Origin: CAWAVN01 sp963825075
GTDB taxonomy: Bacteria; Planctomycetota; Planctomycetia; Planctomycetales; Planctomycetaceae
NCBI GenBank assembly: GCA_963825075.1
Contig: CAWGRX010000021.1
Location: 41,904-105,903 of the forward strand
Direction of reading: 5' to 3'
DNA length: 64,000 bases
Part shown: positions 1-11,522 of the stretch, piece after piece
Numbering within the stretch: the stretch's first letter is position 1
Layout: the number at the start of each line of letters is the position of its first letter
Program-made: the position numbers and the translations under genes
Notes under the pieces: model-generated
Database searches by the model: none
The model's input: only the letters and a program-made list of their open reading frames with translations
What the model was told of the DNA's origin: nothing

Positions 1-82
1 CCGGCTTGCAGCATGGCCCGCCGGGAGATCCCGTCACATAACCGGGGCGAGTTTCCGAAGATCGAAAGCATCACGGCCTCCG

Positions 83-1063
83 TTAGCTGGTTCCGCGTAG
101 TGCCCGCAGGGCGTTGCCGCCGAGGATGTCGGCGAGGGCGGTTTTGTCTTTGACCATGCGCCTGAGGAAGGATTGCAGTTGGGTGTTGTAGCACACGCCT
201 TTGAAGTTGGCTCCTTTGCCGTCGCGGCAGGGGCAATCGCTGCCGAACAGCAGTTGCTTGGAATGCCGTTCCAAAAAGCCCGCGGTGAAGTCCTCGTCCC
301 GCGTGAGCGCGTTGTAACCGCTGCCGGCGGAGAGGTCGGCGTACAGGTTGGGATAATCACTGAGCAGTCGATCGAGCAGGCCGCCCGGCTTCACGGGGCC
401 TTTGGGGTACAGGGATTTCTCGGCCGGCGGCACGTCCGCGCTGATGTTCGCCCACCAGGTTTGAGCGTGGCCGATGATCCGCACCCGCTTGTACTTTTTG
501 AGGTAAGGTTCCAAGTCCTCGGCCAGCCCTTGGTTGTAGCCGTTTTTCCCGTCTTGGAAATGAATCGTGATCGGCCAGTTCAATTCGTCGCACAAGGCGA
601 TCACGGCTTCGACTCGGCGGTCTTTGAGCGGGAGATGTTCTTTCTGTTCCCCGATGCCCCGGCAGCCCAGAAGGCGATACGCCTTGATCCGCTCCAGCAC
701 GTCGGGCTGGCGGATGTCGGTCTGGCAGAAGGGAATCACGCGGTCGGGATATTTGTGATAGGCGTGGAGCACGGTTTCGGTCCGCAACGTCACGCCGCCT
801 TCGCCGGTTTCCAAGGGCAAGATAAACGCCTGCGTCGTGCCGGTGGCGTCCATGTGCTGGATGGTGTCCTCCACCGAGCGGTCAAAATGATTGATGTGCA
901 GATGGCAGTCCACAATCGGCATGGAAGTTTTCGCGTCTGGTGCACCCGCCGCGCTTCGGGTTTGGGCCTTCGCGGAAGAAATCCAGTTCCCTGCCAAGAG
1001 GGCCGATCCCGCCCAAGCCGATGCCTGAAGAAAATCCCGCCGCGATTGGGAAGCGTGTGTCAT
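83..1063 (-). CDS. TAT-exported amidohydrolase (amidohydrolase_2 family)
   Basis: Predicted metal-dependent hydrolase of the amidohydrolase_2 TIM-barrel family, probably exported folded by the twin-arginine system. The N-terminus carries SRRDFL followed by an alanine-rich hydrophobic stretch, a classic Tat signal. The mature part starts with DCHLHI, the first metal-binding pair; later come an ITIHFQD histidine, IIGHAQ and GSDCPC, where the barrel's His and Asp ligands are expected. The reading frame extends 13 codons upstream, but the ATG at 1063 places the Tat motif at residues 7-12 and is preferred. The substrate cannot be read from the sequence; relatives in planctomycetes are mostly uncharacterised. 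The gene stands alone, divergent from the FHA gene. The 82 bases to its left hold nothing recognisable. Confidence 0.85.
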   Translation of the reverse strand: MTHASQSRRDFLQASAWAGSALLAGNWISSAKAQTRSAAGAPDAKTSMPIVDCHLHINHFDRSVEDTIQHMDATGTTQAFILPLETGEGGVTLRTETVLHAYHKYPDRVIPFCQTDIRQPDVLERIKAYRLLGCRGIGEQKEHLPLKDRRVEAVIALCDELNWPITIHFQDGKNGYNQGLAEDLEPYLKKYKRVRIIGHAQTWWANISADVPPAEKSLYPKGPVKPGGLLDRLLSDYPNLYADLSAGSGYNALTRDEDFTAGFLERHSKQLLFGSDCPCRDGKGANFKGVCYNTQLQSFLRRMVKDKTALADILGGNALRALRGTS

Positions 1064-1304
1064 GGCGAACCCCGTATGAAAAGAGGACAAAGCGAAACCC
1101 ATCTTAGCATAGGGATACGTTGAATCAAACCGGCATACGGCTTATGTCAACCTTCAAACGGATTTCGACATCGAGAACACTCGCATTTCGGGTTGACCGA
1201 GATTTCCCCAAAACTTTTCCATGCAAATTCCCTCCGCTTCGGCTACGATGGAAATTGGCGGAAGGAAAAAAGCTCTGGCCGATTGATTTGGCGAGTTTGG
1301 GACC

Positions 1305-2288
1305 ATGAACTATTGCCCGTTTTGTCAGTTGCCTTTGGACCGGCCGGTCAATCAGTGCCCGTCGTGCAATGCCGACTTGTCCGATCATCAGCAGGCGGGA
1401 CTGCGGGGCGAAGACCACCAGAAAACGGCGGACGATCTTGCTGCGCATATTCCCAGTCGGAAAGGCCGCAAATCCACCGAATCCACCGACGATGCCATCC
1501 CCCAGATGAGCACGCGGAAGGAAAAGTTTGCCGGGCGAAAGTCTGGTTCCGGACCGCGATCGAAAACGGACTCGGCCCGATCGCAAGTTCGCTGGTCGGC
1601 TTCGAGGGAATCCGAGGATTCCGCGCTGCCGTTCCGCCCCGTCAACCGCCCGCCGACGTTGATTCTGTGCGCATTGGACGACGGCTCGCGGGACGAGGGC
1701 GAATGGCATCGCGTCCGCAAACCCGAATTTCGCATCGGCCGCACTCCGGGCGATCCCGACGCCCCGAACGACATTCAGCTCCCCAACGACAACGGCATTT
1801 CGGGGAGACACCTGGCGATTACGCTCCGAGTCGAAGGCGGGCACTACCGGTATTTTCTCACCGATCGGGGCAGTCGAAACGGGACGTTCGTGCGGGTTTC
1901 GCGGGCGGCACTAAAATCCGAGCAGGAACTGCTCTTAGGGGCCAGGCGGTATTTGTTTCAGACGGGAAGTCTTGCCGGGAACGCTCCATCCGCGCAGATG
2001 CTGCCCAAATTGATCGAGATGACCGCCCGAGGCAACGGCACGGAATTCCCGTTGATGGAGGGGGACAACGTGCTCGGCGCCGATGCCGACCGCTGTGACA
2101 TCACCATCGCCGGCGATCCCTTCGTCAGTTCCACCCATGCCCGGATTTTCAAGGACAAGAAAAACCGCTGGGTCATCGAAAACCTCAATTCCCTCAATGG
2201 GATTTGGCTGCGAATTGAGGAAATGGCCCTGGACACGGGCGGCGAATTCCAAATCGGCGAACAACGATTCCTCGTGCGAATCCCGTAA
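1305..2288 (+). CDS. Zinc-ribbon protein with two FHA domains
   Basis: A 327-residue protein starting with a short zinc ribbon (YCPFCQLP and QCPSCNADL, residues 3-24), then a low-complexity basic linker, then two forkhead-associated domains. The first (about 125-215) shows FRIGRT, GISGRHL and GSRNGTF; the second (about 245-325) shows NVLGAD, VSSTHAR and NSLNGIW. FHA domains bind phosphothreonine, so the protein is likely an adaptor in Ser/Thr kinase signalling, which is expanded in planctomycetes. The second domain has GAD rather than GR at its first conserved position, so it may bind phosphopeptide weakly. No kinase or phosphatase is adjacent. Confidence 0.85.
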   Translation: MNYCPFCQLPLDRPVNQCPSCNADLSDHQQAGLRGEDHQKTADDLAAHIPSRKGRKSTESTDDAIPQMSTRKEKFAGRKSGSGPRSKTDSARSQVRWSASRESEDSALPFRPVNRPPTLILCALDDGSRDEGEWHRVRKPEFRIGRTPGDPDAPNDIQLPNDNGISGRHLAITLRVEGGHYRYFLTDRGSRNGTFVRVSRAALKSEQELLLGARRYLFQTGSLAGNAPSAQMLPKLIEMTARGNGTEFPLMEGDNVLGADADRCDITIAGDPFVSSTHARIFKDKKNRWVIENLNSLNGIWLRIEEMALDTGGEFQIGEQRFLVRIP

Positions 2289-2525
2289 ACATTCCGCCAG
2301 CCAGGGCTTTTCCCGGCGAGGGGCGGAGGATAGAATACTTCACCCTTGGCCAAAACCGGTCCGACGGACGTTGGGGACCGGTTCGACGAAATTTGTGCAA
2401 AGTGCGGCAGACTCATCTTGCGGAGAATTCTCCCAACTCGCCATAATCCCACACCTCCGTTTCCTTCCATCCCCCGTGACAAAGAGTACCTTCCCCGCAC
2501 AGACCCCGCATGAACAAATGATAGC

Positions 2526-2595
2526 GAGGTTGGAAGTTAGAGGATAGAGGATCGGCTTAAATTTCCAACCTCTCTCCTTCCAACCTCGATCCTCA
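2526..2595. repeat. Dispersed intergenic repeat, family B, copy 1
   Basis: Inverted-repeat type sequence in the 373-bp gap before typA. It contains GAGGTTGGAAGTTAGAGG on the left and TTCCAACCTCGATCCTC on the right. Related copies lie at 18538-18599 and 30858-30925. Nothing else is recognisable in the gap 2289-2661. Confidence 0.6.
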
Positions 2596-2661
2596 CGTCG
2601 ATTCCTAACAACTGGGAATCCCAATTCAACCTCCCCCAACCATTTACGATTCCTACCAAAG

Positions 2662-4485
<1,824 letters not shown>

Positions 4486-4531
4486 GGAAGAAGTTGAGAT
4501 CGGGAGATGGGAAACTCGCCGATCGCTCCCG

Positions 4532-5651
4532 TCAATGCTCCGCCGTCTGGCTGGAAACGGCGGCGGCCATCGTTTCCAGAGAATGCGGCCGGGGCACTGC
4601 CGACTCGCTCGACTCGCCCCCGGAAGTATAGTTGCCCTCGAAGTCCTGCCAGCGCTTGGCTTCGTAATCATAGAGCTTGCACCGGCGGGCCACTTCCAAA
4701 TGGGCCAAGGGCGTCCAGTGGAACACGATGATGTTCTCGCCTTCATGCGCCTCCAGCACTTGTTGAGCGTGCCGCAACCGGTACAACGGAATCGAAGGCC
4801 GGGCGTGATGGGCGTTGTGCTCCATGATCCAATGGAACATCAAATTCACCGGGCCGGGGAAAATCACGTGCACCGCGCGTATGCCACTGGTCCGCCGATT
4901 GTTTCCACTCGGTTTCATCGTTGTACCACTTCAAATCGGGATGCGTGTGATGCAGGAAGATCACGAACGACATAATCGTGTTCCAGACGGCAAACGGGAT
5001 CACCGCTCCGAATAGCAGCGAGTTCCAAACCGGGCGCGGCCCGTTGAACCAGCCGGCCTTCGCTCCGAAAACCAAAAACGTGACATAAGCGACGGCACAC
5101 ACCGCGACGAACAAGATGTCCATAATGTAAGCGGGCTTGTAGGTCCCGCGAACTTCTTTGCGGGACGGGAACATGATCCGCTTGATCCAGAACTCGATGA
5201 AGTAATAAATAAAGATGCCCGCCCAGCTTCGATAGGCGCGGTACAGCAGTTTCCGGCCGCCGGATAGAGATTGATATTCTTCCAGCGTGAGCGGCGTCCA
5301 CACGTAATCCTTGGGACTCAAATTCGTCCAGCGGTGATGGGTGTAGTTGTGCACCAGAATCCACAGGCTGTAAGGATGCAACGCCGGCAGAATCGCCAAT
5401 CGGCCCACTAGGTTGTTCAGCCAGCGGTAGGGAGTCAGGGATTGATGCCCCGCATCATGGCCGACCACGAACAGCAAGGCGATCACAATCCCCGCCGTGA
5501 TTGCAGAGGCCGCTTGCACCGCCGGTTGGGTGAAACACAAGGCCCCCGCAATCGCCCCCGCAAGAAGAGCCGCATCCAGCACAAACACCGCCAGTCCCCC
5601 CGCGACCGCGCGGCGGCTGAATTCCACCGTTTCTTCCTGTGAGAACGACAT
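4532..5651 (-). CDS. Membrane fatty acid desaturase, frameshifted
   Basis: Integral-membrane di-iron fatty acid desaturase that introduces a double bond into acyl chains. Three histidine boxes are visible: HDAGH, HNYTHH and, in another frame, HNAHH, with hydrophobic membrane segments between. The ATG at 5651 is chosen over an upstream in-frame start because GGAGGG lies 7 bases before it. The frame breaks near position 4885: the first part ends in ...SADQWHT and the family sequence resumes in another frame as RAVHVIFPGPVNLM. Without that third box the enzyme would be dead, so this is either a consensus indel or a recent pseudogene; I favour the former given similar breaks elsewhere in the window. 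Confidence 0.85.
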
Positions 5652-5902
5652 CAGGCTGCCCTCCGATAAACCGGCAGACGCCTGGAAAGACGTTCTTAGG
5701 AACAAAGTCTCAGGCATCCGCTCGGCGGTTTTAGTACGTGCGGAATGTTCAAAAAACCAGAAACAAAATGGCCCGTCTCAAAACACAAAGACCATTGGCC
5801 ATCTCTCTAGTCAGTCGAATTCCGACACACCAACCGGGCACGGATTCGGGAGACTTTTCGGATTTTGCCGAAATGCCGGGAAAAGCCTTGGCTGATGGCA
5901 TC

Positions 5903-6970
5903 TCATCGTTTACGAAAAAACTGATTGAAATGTTCAGCGACTTCCTCTGGGGACAACTGGCTCACCGCGGGCTGCCCTTTCGAGTCCAGGAACCGGCCCA
6001 CGATGGGAAACACATCCTGAAGCGTTTCGCCGAAGGGCAAATGAGTTCCGCCGAGTCCCCACCGGCCGGGAGCCGATTCTTTACGCTGCAAATCCTCGAC
6101 GGCGGTGATGAGTGAGGGATAGTCGATGTCGTAACGACTCATCTTTTCGTGATACGTCAATCCCGGAAACAGCCACTTTCCTTCGGTGTCGGCCCACAGA
6201 TAACCGGGGGCGCAAAGATCATGAAACCAACCGGCTTTCCGTTCCGTGGAAACGAGGCAGACCCGCTCAGTGTCCCATCGGCAGCGAACTTCCGGCCAGA
6301 GCACCATCTTGTTCGAGATCGCCTCGTTAAATCCCGGAGCGTAGGAAGCTCTTTCATCGTCATCGCCGGCAACTGCCAAGGGAACAATGTATTGCGCAAA
6401 CCGTTCGCTTCGGAGCGCGCGGGCAATTTGTCCCTGCTCGACAAATTTAACGCCCTCGCGCAAAGGAGCCAGCGATTCGTCGATCTCGGGAATCTGCGGA
6501 TCGCTGCCTTCGATCAAGCCGGGAATCCGCCGAAAGGCTTCCGCATAGATGGATTTCGCATCGCCGCCTTTCCGCATCATTTTCGTGATTCCCTGAAACA
6601 GCCGCTGGGCCGGCGGTTCGCCCCAGCCCCAGAAATCGCCCATGTCGGCGGCTTCGATGATCGCCTGGCGATGCTCCCGCGCCTGCTTGCTCTGGACGAG
6701 AACATACACGGACAAAATGCCGTCCACATCGACGTGGTTGTTCACGGCGGCCGTCCACAACCCGGGGAGAGGATCATCCAAAAACCGAAAGCAAATCTCC
6801 GTGGACGTTCCCGCCCGATATTTCTTAGGCGTGCAATTCGGCCGCCAGTGGCTCAATTCGATGTCCGTCTCGGCACGGAATAGTTCATCCCCCGTGCCGT
6901 CGCAGAAAATAATCCGCTCCGCGTCCGGCCGCGCGGAATCGGCATTGATGATCTCGAATCGGTCAATCAT
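5903..6970 (-). CDS. Conserved hypothetical protein, about 355 aa
   Basis: I do not recognise a characterised family. The protein is soluble, without signal peptide or membrane segment, and starts MIDRFEIINADSARPDAERI. A segment AAVNNHVDVDGILSVYVLVQS and the acidic, Trp-rich middle look like a conserved enzyme-like core. The ATG at 6970 is preferred because GAGGGG lies about 8 bases upstream; an ATG two codons earlier sits too close to that site. The start overlaps the last codons of the dinB-like gene upstream, so the two are translationally coupled and probably co-transcribed. Confidence 0.65.
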   Translation of the reverse strand: MIDRFEIINADSARPDAERIIFCDGTGDELFRAETDIELSHWRPNCTPKKYRAGTSTEICFRFLDDPLPGLWTAAVNNHVDVDGILSVYVLVQSKQAREHRQAIIEAADMGDFWGWGEPPAQRLFQGITKMMRKGGDAKSIYAEAFRRIPGLIEGSDPQIPEIDESLAPLREGVKFVEQGQIARALRSERFAQYIVPLAVAGDDDERASYAPGFNEAISNKMVLWPEVRCRWDTERVCLVSTERKAGWFHDLCAPGYLWADTEGKWLFPGLTYHEKMSRYDIDYPSLITAVEDLQRKESAPGRWGLGGTHLPFGETLQDVFPIVGRFLDSKGQPAVSQLSPEEVAEHFNQFFRKR

Positions 6971-7499
6971 GGTCATTTCCCCTCGAGGTATTTGTTGAAG
7001 CGAGACGCTGCTTCGCGGGCAACGACTGTTCCCAAGTGAGAGTGTCCCCTTCGGGAAGACCTTCGACGCCGAGCCTTCTAAGCAGGAACAAAAGTTGTGC
7101 CCTATGGTGCATTGCGTGAGTGGCCAAATGGACGATGGTGCCTCCGAAGGATTTCTCCTGGGGCGGCTCGTCAAAGGGATCGAGAAATACATCGTCGAGC
7201 CGGTTTTGCCGAACAACCTCGCGAGCCAATTGACAAAACTCCGCAGAGGCCGCTTCGTGACGCTCTTTCAATGCCTTAATGGATTGGTTCGCGGCGGGCC
7301 GGGGCCGAACCGCGAGGCCTCGCATCAGATCGGTCCAGCATTCGATGTTCCAGATGATATGGGCGAACGTCTTTCGCACGGTCCGGTGGCCGATGTCGAA
7401 ATCCTGATCGAGTTGCCGGTCGCCGAGCGTCTCCGCTAGGTCAAGAAGTTGGCGGGTCGTCCAGAAGTCGTGCCCTAAAAGACGATCGAGGAGATCCAT
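6963..7499 (-). CDS. DinB-family four-helix protein
   Basis: A 178-residue protein of the DinB/YfiT-like four-helix superfamily, putative metal-dependent hydrolases or thiol transferases. The three ligand histidines are placed as expected: one in the TFAHIIWN helix and two in the THAMHHRAQLLFLLRRLG helix near the C-terminus. The start MDLLDRLLGHDFWTTRQLLDLA is typical. It overlaps the next gene on the same strand, so the two form a short operon. Confidence 0.85.
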   Translation of the reverse strand: MDLLDRLLGHDFWTTRQLLDLAETLGDRQLDQDFDIGHRTVRKTFAHIIWNIECWTDLMRGLAVRPRPAANQSIKALKERHEAASAEFCQLAREVVRQNRLDDVFLDPFDEPPQEKSFGGTIVHLATHAMHHRAQLLFLLRRLGVEGLPEGDTLTWEQSLPAKQRLASTNTSRGNDHD

Positions 7500-7617
7500 C
7501 GCGGGCTTCTTTTTGTCAGGCGAATGCGGATGCGGTTCGTCCGGGACGAACGGACGGTTTCACAACTCGTGCGCCGGGAAGAATCGGAGCAAATTTAATT
7601 GAGTCATTCATTGCAAT

Positions 7618-8265
7618 TTAAGACTTCGTGTCTCGCCCGTCAATTCCCTGAAATTCGCTTTCGGTTTGCGTCCAGCCTTGATCGACCACTCGGTGGGACA
7701 GATACGCGATCGGAATGCCGAGGAATACGAGATGGCTGAGATTGATGTCGATGAAGGAAGCGAGGATCGCGGCTCCGCTGATCAGAGGCGTCAGCAGGAT
7801 CCGCCGGCTCATGCTCCGAATGACCTCTGCGGGAACGCCACCTGAGATGAGCCGATGGTTTTTGGCGGCGTACCGCCAGATGAGCCACAAGGAAAATCCG
7901 CAAGCCGCCTGCGTGGCCGCGTAAATGCTCATCGCCAGCTCGTCGTGGCGGTAGCTGGCCTGGAGTCCGGTGGGAAAGGGAACGAACGAGACGCAGATCA
8001 GAAACAGCCCGTTCAAGGAGACAAAGGTCCGATCCGCGCGGGTGACATAGTGGAATATCGCATAATGCTGGAGCCAATACGTCCCGACGAGAATGAAGCT
8101 GCTGACGTACCCGATTAGGGGATGCACGGAAGCGAGCAGGTAGCGGGTGAGCTGTTCTTCGGGCACCTTATGGACCGATGGGACTTCCAAACCGAGGACC
8201 AGCAAAGTGATGGCAATGGCAATGACCCCGTCGCAAAGCGTCGTCAACCGGTCCGGCTTAAACAT
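7618..8265 (-). CDS. TMEM175-like (DUF1211) membrane channel protein
   Basis: About 215 residues with six hydrophobic segments, matching bacterial TMEM175-type potassium channels. The family hallmark in the first helix, R-x3-FSD, appears here as RLTTLCDGVIAIAITLLVLGL: the arginine and aspartate are kept, but Phe-Ser is replaced by Leu-Cys. The ATG at 8265 (MFKPDRL) is chosen because GGGGAG precedes it; upstream in-frame sequence has no family resemblance. The gene stands alone. Confidence 0.85.
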   Translation of the reverse strand: MFKPDRLTTLCDGVIAIAITLLVLGLEVPSVHKVPEEQLTRYLLASVHPLIGYVSSFILVGTYWLQHYAIFHYVTRADRTFVSLNGLFLICVSFVPFPTGLQASYRHDELAMSIYAATQAACGFSLWLIWRYAAKNHRLISGGVPAEVIRSMSRRILLTPLISGAAILASFIDINLSHLVFLGIPIAYLSHRVVDQGWTQTESEFQGIDGRDTKS

Positions 8266-8444
8266 CGTCGCTCCCCGCGCATGTTCGAGTGGTGTCCTTG
8301 CGAACGCCTCATTCGTGCACTTCAGGAGGGAATTTTTGCACGAGTCTTCGGGAATTATCGAGAGATTCATCACAGCGTGCGCGGCCGCTCGGCACGCATT
8401 AGGGGGGGCGACCGCGCGGTTGATGAAGATGACCGCGGACTGAA

Positions 8445-9179
8445 CTACTCCTGCGGAGCCTTGCCGAGCGGCCAGAGTTCGTAGCGGCGGACATAAAGCT
8501 CGGCCTGCTCCGTTTGCAAGACCAGCTTGCCGAAGTCCGGCTTCACCTGGGATGCCTGGTTGACCACCACGCCGTTGACTTTGTAGGTCAGCGTATCGCC
8601 GTCGGCGATGACTTCCATCTTCGTCCACTGGCCATGCGGACTTTCCAGATCGGCCCGGCCGCGGAAGCCGAGTTTGTCCGCCCAGTCCACATCCCGGCCG
8701 AACCAGTTGATTCGCCCGCGGGAAAGCGTGACCGGTTCGCCGCCTTTCTTCCAGACTTTTTCGCCGTCGCGGTCTTTGGTGATCTCGGCGGTCAAAGAGG
8801 TGGGGTAAACCTGTCCGGTGAGCGGATCTCGCCGGTCAGCACCAAAATGTCGCCCACGCCGCCTTCGATGATTTGGGCTTCAACCGAAGCCGGCCAGGTG
8901 TTGCCGTAGCCGCCGTCCGGCCCCCAGCCGTGGACCAGCACGCCCGAATCGCGTGCCCGATCGACCCGCGTGCCGTAGGTCTTTTCGCCCCAGCGGAACT
9001 CCACGATGAGATGATAGTCACGGTATTTTTCGTTCGTAATTAATCCGCCCCAGCCGTCGCCGGAGACGTGGAGCATCCCGTCTTCCACGGTGAAAACTTT
9101 ATTGGGATCGGAATATTGCGAATCGCGGATCCACGTGTAAAAGCCTTCCAGGTTTCGGCCGTTAAAGAGTTTGATCGGC
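8445..9179 (-). CDS. Third DUF1080 (3-keto-disaccharide hydrolase) domain, frameshifted
   Basis: Continuation of the DUF1080 gene to its right, in another frame. It reads GPIKLFNGRNLEGFYTW, the usual domain opening, through VEDGMLHVSGDGWGGL and VEAQIIEGGVGDILVLTG. It breaks again near 8827 and resumes as DPLTGQVYPTSLTAEI to the stop. Both breaks are single-base shifts inside conserved sequence. I see no good start codon with a ribosome site for this part, so it is most likely the C-terminal third of one long secreted protein rather than a separate gene. The family binds or cleaves sugars and is very abundant in planctomycetes. Confidence 0.7.
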
Positions 9180-10565
9180 CCATCGGTGGGGCGAACGGCG
9201 CGTATCGCGCGGGTCCGGTTTCGCGGGCGGTCCGGGGAGTTCGCGGATGGCGATGTTCCGAAACGCGACGGGGTCGTTGTGTCCCGCGAAACCGAAGTGC
9301 CCGCTTTTCCGCTTCACGCCGGGCGGGACCGGGCCATCTTTGGATTCTTTGACCTGGCTGACGTCGGCGTCGAGAATCACGGTGCCGTTGAGTTCCACTT
9401 GCACTCTCGCGCCTTTGACGGTGACCTTCTGAAAGTTCCACTCGCCCGCGGGTCGCAAATAGCCCGGCTGCGCGCCGACCAGACCGTAAACCGAACCGTG
9501 ATACTGCCGGCGATCGAGCTTGTCGTGACCTTTATAGGCAGGGTCGAGGATTTGCAGCTCGCAGAATCCATCGATGTGAGGCCGGCCGGTGCCGGGGTAG
9601 CGAATCGCCAACCCGTTGTTGCCGCCGGGCGGCGTTTTGAATTCGAGGATCGCCACGAAGTCGGAGTATTCCTTGTCCGTGAAAATCGTGCCGCCTTTGC
9701 CGGGCTTGCAGACGATCGCCCCGTCCGCGACTTGGTAGTTTTGGGTCTCGCCGCTCCAGCCGGTGAAATCCCGGCCGTTGAAAACGCTTTCGTAAGCATG
9801 TTGATCGCGTTCCCGCTTGGCGAGCATCGCGTTGGCCTCGTCCGCCGGGATCTCGCGGATGTAGAGATCCTTGAAGTACAGCGTGTTGCCGTGGTTCTGG
9901 AGTTCGATCTGGCCGCGCGGATAAATCGGCAGACTGCGGTCCCAGATGTTTTCCATCACGACGTGATCGACCACCAGCGTGCCGTTGAGTTTGACCGTCA
10001 CCCGCTCGCCGATCATGCGGATATAAAACGTGTTCCACTGGCCGACGGGCTTGTCGGCTTTGGCCAAGGGGAACCGGGGATGCTTTTGGTTGTTCCACAA
10101 GGCCCCCGATCCGTTTTCCGCCCCGTGCCGAAAGTAGTCCGGATATTCCGTGTCCCAAATCTGAATCTGCGGACTGCCCCTTAAATAAATCCCGCTGTCG
10201 CCGGCTTTGAGAATCTTCCAATCGACGTACAACTCGAAATCGCCGTAATCTTTGGCTGTACAGAGACTCTTGCCTTTGCCGTCAAACACCAGAGCGCCGT
10301 CCTGCACCGACCAATGGGCTTGCATTTCCTCGTCGGCTTTCTTCTGGGCGGCGGCAAGTTCATCGGCGGGCATCGCCGCCCGTGTTTTCGGATTGCCGAC
10401 CAGCCCTTTCCAGCCGGTCAGATCCTTTCCATTGAACAAGGGCGTAAAGCCCTTTAAATGGGATTTTGAATCCTGGGCGTCGGCAGACTGGACGGACGTC
10501 AGCAAGCTGAAGGCAATGAGCAACGCCGCCAAAGCGGTACTCACCAACCGGGTTTCGCGGAGCAT
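9162..10565 (-). CDS. Secreted protein with two DUF1080 domains
   Basis: Starts with a signal peptide (MLRETRLVSTALAALLIAFSLL, cleavage around the AQDS region) and is preceded by GAGGGAC. Two 3-keto-disaccharide hydrolase (DUF1080) jelly-roll domains follow: the first opens with FTPLFNGKDLTGWKG (about residues 40-55), the second with ESVFNGRDFTGWSG (about 260-275). The frame ends in an unconserved tail, and a third domain follows in a shifted frame at 8445-9179. The natural product is therefore probably one exported protein of about 700 residues with three such domains. The likely role is extracytoplasmic degradation of oxidised disaccharides or binding of glycans. Confidence 0.85.
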   Translation of the reverse strand: MLRETRLVSTALAALLIAFSLLTSVQSADAQDSKSHLKGFTPLFNGKDLTGWKGLVGNPKTRAAMPADELAAAQKKADEEMQAHWSVQDGALVFDGKGKSLCTAKDYGDFELYVDWKILKAGDSGIYLRGSPQIQIWDTEYPDYFRHGAENGSGALWNNQKHPRFPLAKADKPVGQWNTFYIRMIGERVTVKLNGTLVVDHVVMENIWDRSLPIYPRGQIELQNHGNTLYFKDLYIREIPADEANAMLAKRERDQHAYESVFNGRDFTGWSGETQNYQVADGAIVCKPGKGGTIFTDKEYSDFVAILEFKTPPGGNNGLAIRYPGTGRPHIDGFCELQILDPAYKGHDKLDRRQYHGSVYGLVGAQPGYLRPAGEWNFQKVTVKGARVQVELNGTVILDADVSQVKESKDGPVPPGVKRKSGHFGFAGHNDPVAFRNIAIRELPGPPAKPDPRDTRRSPHRWADQTL

Positions 10566-10685
10566 GGGTGTCCCTCGTGATGAATGGCGCGGATAACATC
10601 AAGGATCGAACGATCGTTGGTATATACCATAGGCCCTGGGCCGGCAAAAGCCAATCACAAAGGGAGGCGGACGAGCGCAAAAGCA

Positions 10686-10721
10686 AAAGAGCCGACCCCG
10701 CGCAGATGGGATCGGCTCTTT
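10686..10721 (-). terminator. Rho-independent terminator of the suf-region operon
   Basis: Read on the minus strand this is AAAGAGCCGATCCC, a short loop, then GGGGTCGGCTCTTTT followed by more T-rich sequence. The stem is 13-14 bp with one wobble. It lies about 100 bases downstream of the MIP18-like stop codon and upstream of the next gene, so it ends the leftward iron-sulfur transcript. Confidence 0.85.
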
Positions 10722-10820
10722 GACGTTTTCACGATGATGTTTTCACAGTCGGCTGAAAAACGAAACCGGGACGGACCACCCTGCGGGCGGTGCCCCCCTG
10801 CGGCTGATGGGAAAGTCGAT

Positions 10821-11120
10821 TCAGAAGATGCCCAAATGGTCGCGGGCATCGTCGGTCATACGGTCGGGACTCCAAGGCGGCGACATCACGAGATTGATTT
10901 TGGCTTCCTCGACGTCTTCGAGTTGTTCCAATGCCATCTTGGCCTGCTGGACGATTTGCGGCCCCACGGGGCAAGCGGGGCTGGTCAGCGTCATGTTGAC
11001 GGTGACGACGCCATCTTCCTGGGAAACGTCATACACCAGGCCCAGATCGACGACGTTGACCATCAATTCCGGGTCCACCACCTGTTTGAGGGCTTCGAGC
11101 AATGCGGATTCATCAGCCAT
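10821..11120 (-). CDS. MIP18/DUF59 iron-sulfur cluster assembly factor (SufT-like)
   Basis: About 99 residues; ATG at 11120 with AGGAG 8 bases upstream. The MIP18 domain is plain: KQVVDPELMVNVVDLGLVYDV with the conserved DPE, then VNMTLTSPACPVG containing the conserved cysteine. Members act in maturation of Fe-S proteins (SufT, PaaD and eukaryotic FAM96 relatives). As the last gene before the terminator and downstream of sufCBD, it very likely works with the SUF scaffold. Confidence 0.9.
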   Translation of the reverse strand: MADESALLEALKQVVDPELMVNVVDLGLVYDVSQEDGVVTVNMTLTSPACPVGPQIVQQAKMALEQLEDVEEAKINLVMSPPWSPDRMTDDARDHLGIF

Positions 11121-11178
11121 TGGATTAACTCCTGGATTTTCGACTCGCGATGCGATTGTGTCTTTCGATTGTAACCGC

Positions 11179-11490
11179 TCAAGCGGGTCGGGCATAGATG
11201 CCGTCTTCGCGGATGTCCAATTCGTAGGTTTGCACCGGTTCGGTGGCGGGCATGCACAACGCTTTGCCGGTGCGAACGTCGAACCGCGCGCCGTGCCGGG
11301 GGCAGGTGATTTCGTGATCCTGCACCGGGCCGTTGGTCATCGCTTGCCCATCATGGGTGCAAGTATCTTCGATGCAGAAATACTCATCGCCGATCCGCAA
11401 AAGGAGCGCGGGCAGCTCGTCTACCACCACCGACTTCCGCCCGCCGGGGGTCAGTTCCTCGACCCCGGCAATCCGTTCCCAGTCCGACAT
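11179..11490 (-). CDS. Rieske [2Fe-2S] ferredoxin-like protein
   Basis: 103 residues, a free-standing Rieske domain of the NirD/ferredoxin kind. The two cluster motifs are CTHDG (C-x-H) and CPRHGARFD (C-x2-H), about 17 residues apart. No signal peptide, so cytoplasmic. Such small Rieske proteins sit in many bacterial suf operons, apparently as electron carriers during cluster assembly; that role is inference here. Confidence 0.92.
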   Translation of the reverse strand: MSDWERIAGVEELTPGGRKSVVVDELPALLLRIGDEYFCIEDTCTHDGQAMTNGPVQDHEITCPRHGARFDVRTGKALCMPATEPVQTYELDIREDGIYARPA

Positions 11491-11522
11491 TCCATCCTCT
11501 TTTCAATTCGCTGTGAGCCGGT

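Noticed and set aside
173..1123. A 316-codon plus-strand frame at the left end
   Set aside because: It is antisense to the amidohydrolase, which has a Tat signal and metal motifs; the plus-strand peptide has none.
9171..10184. A 337-codon plus-strand frame opposite the DUF1080 gene
   Set aside because: Shadow of a conserved gene; no start context and no recognisable domain.
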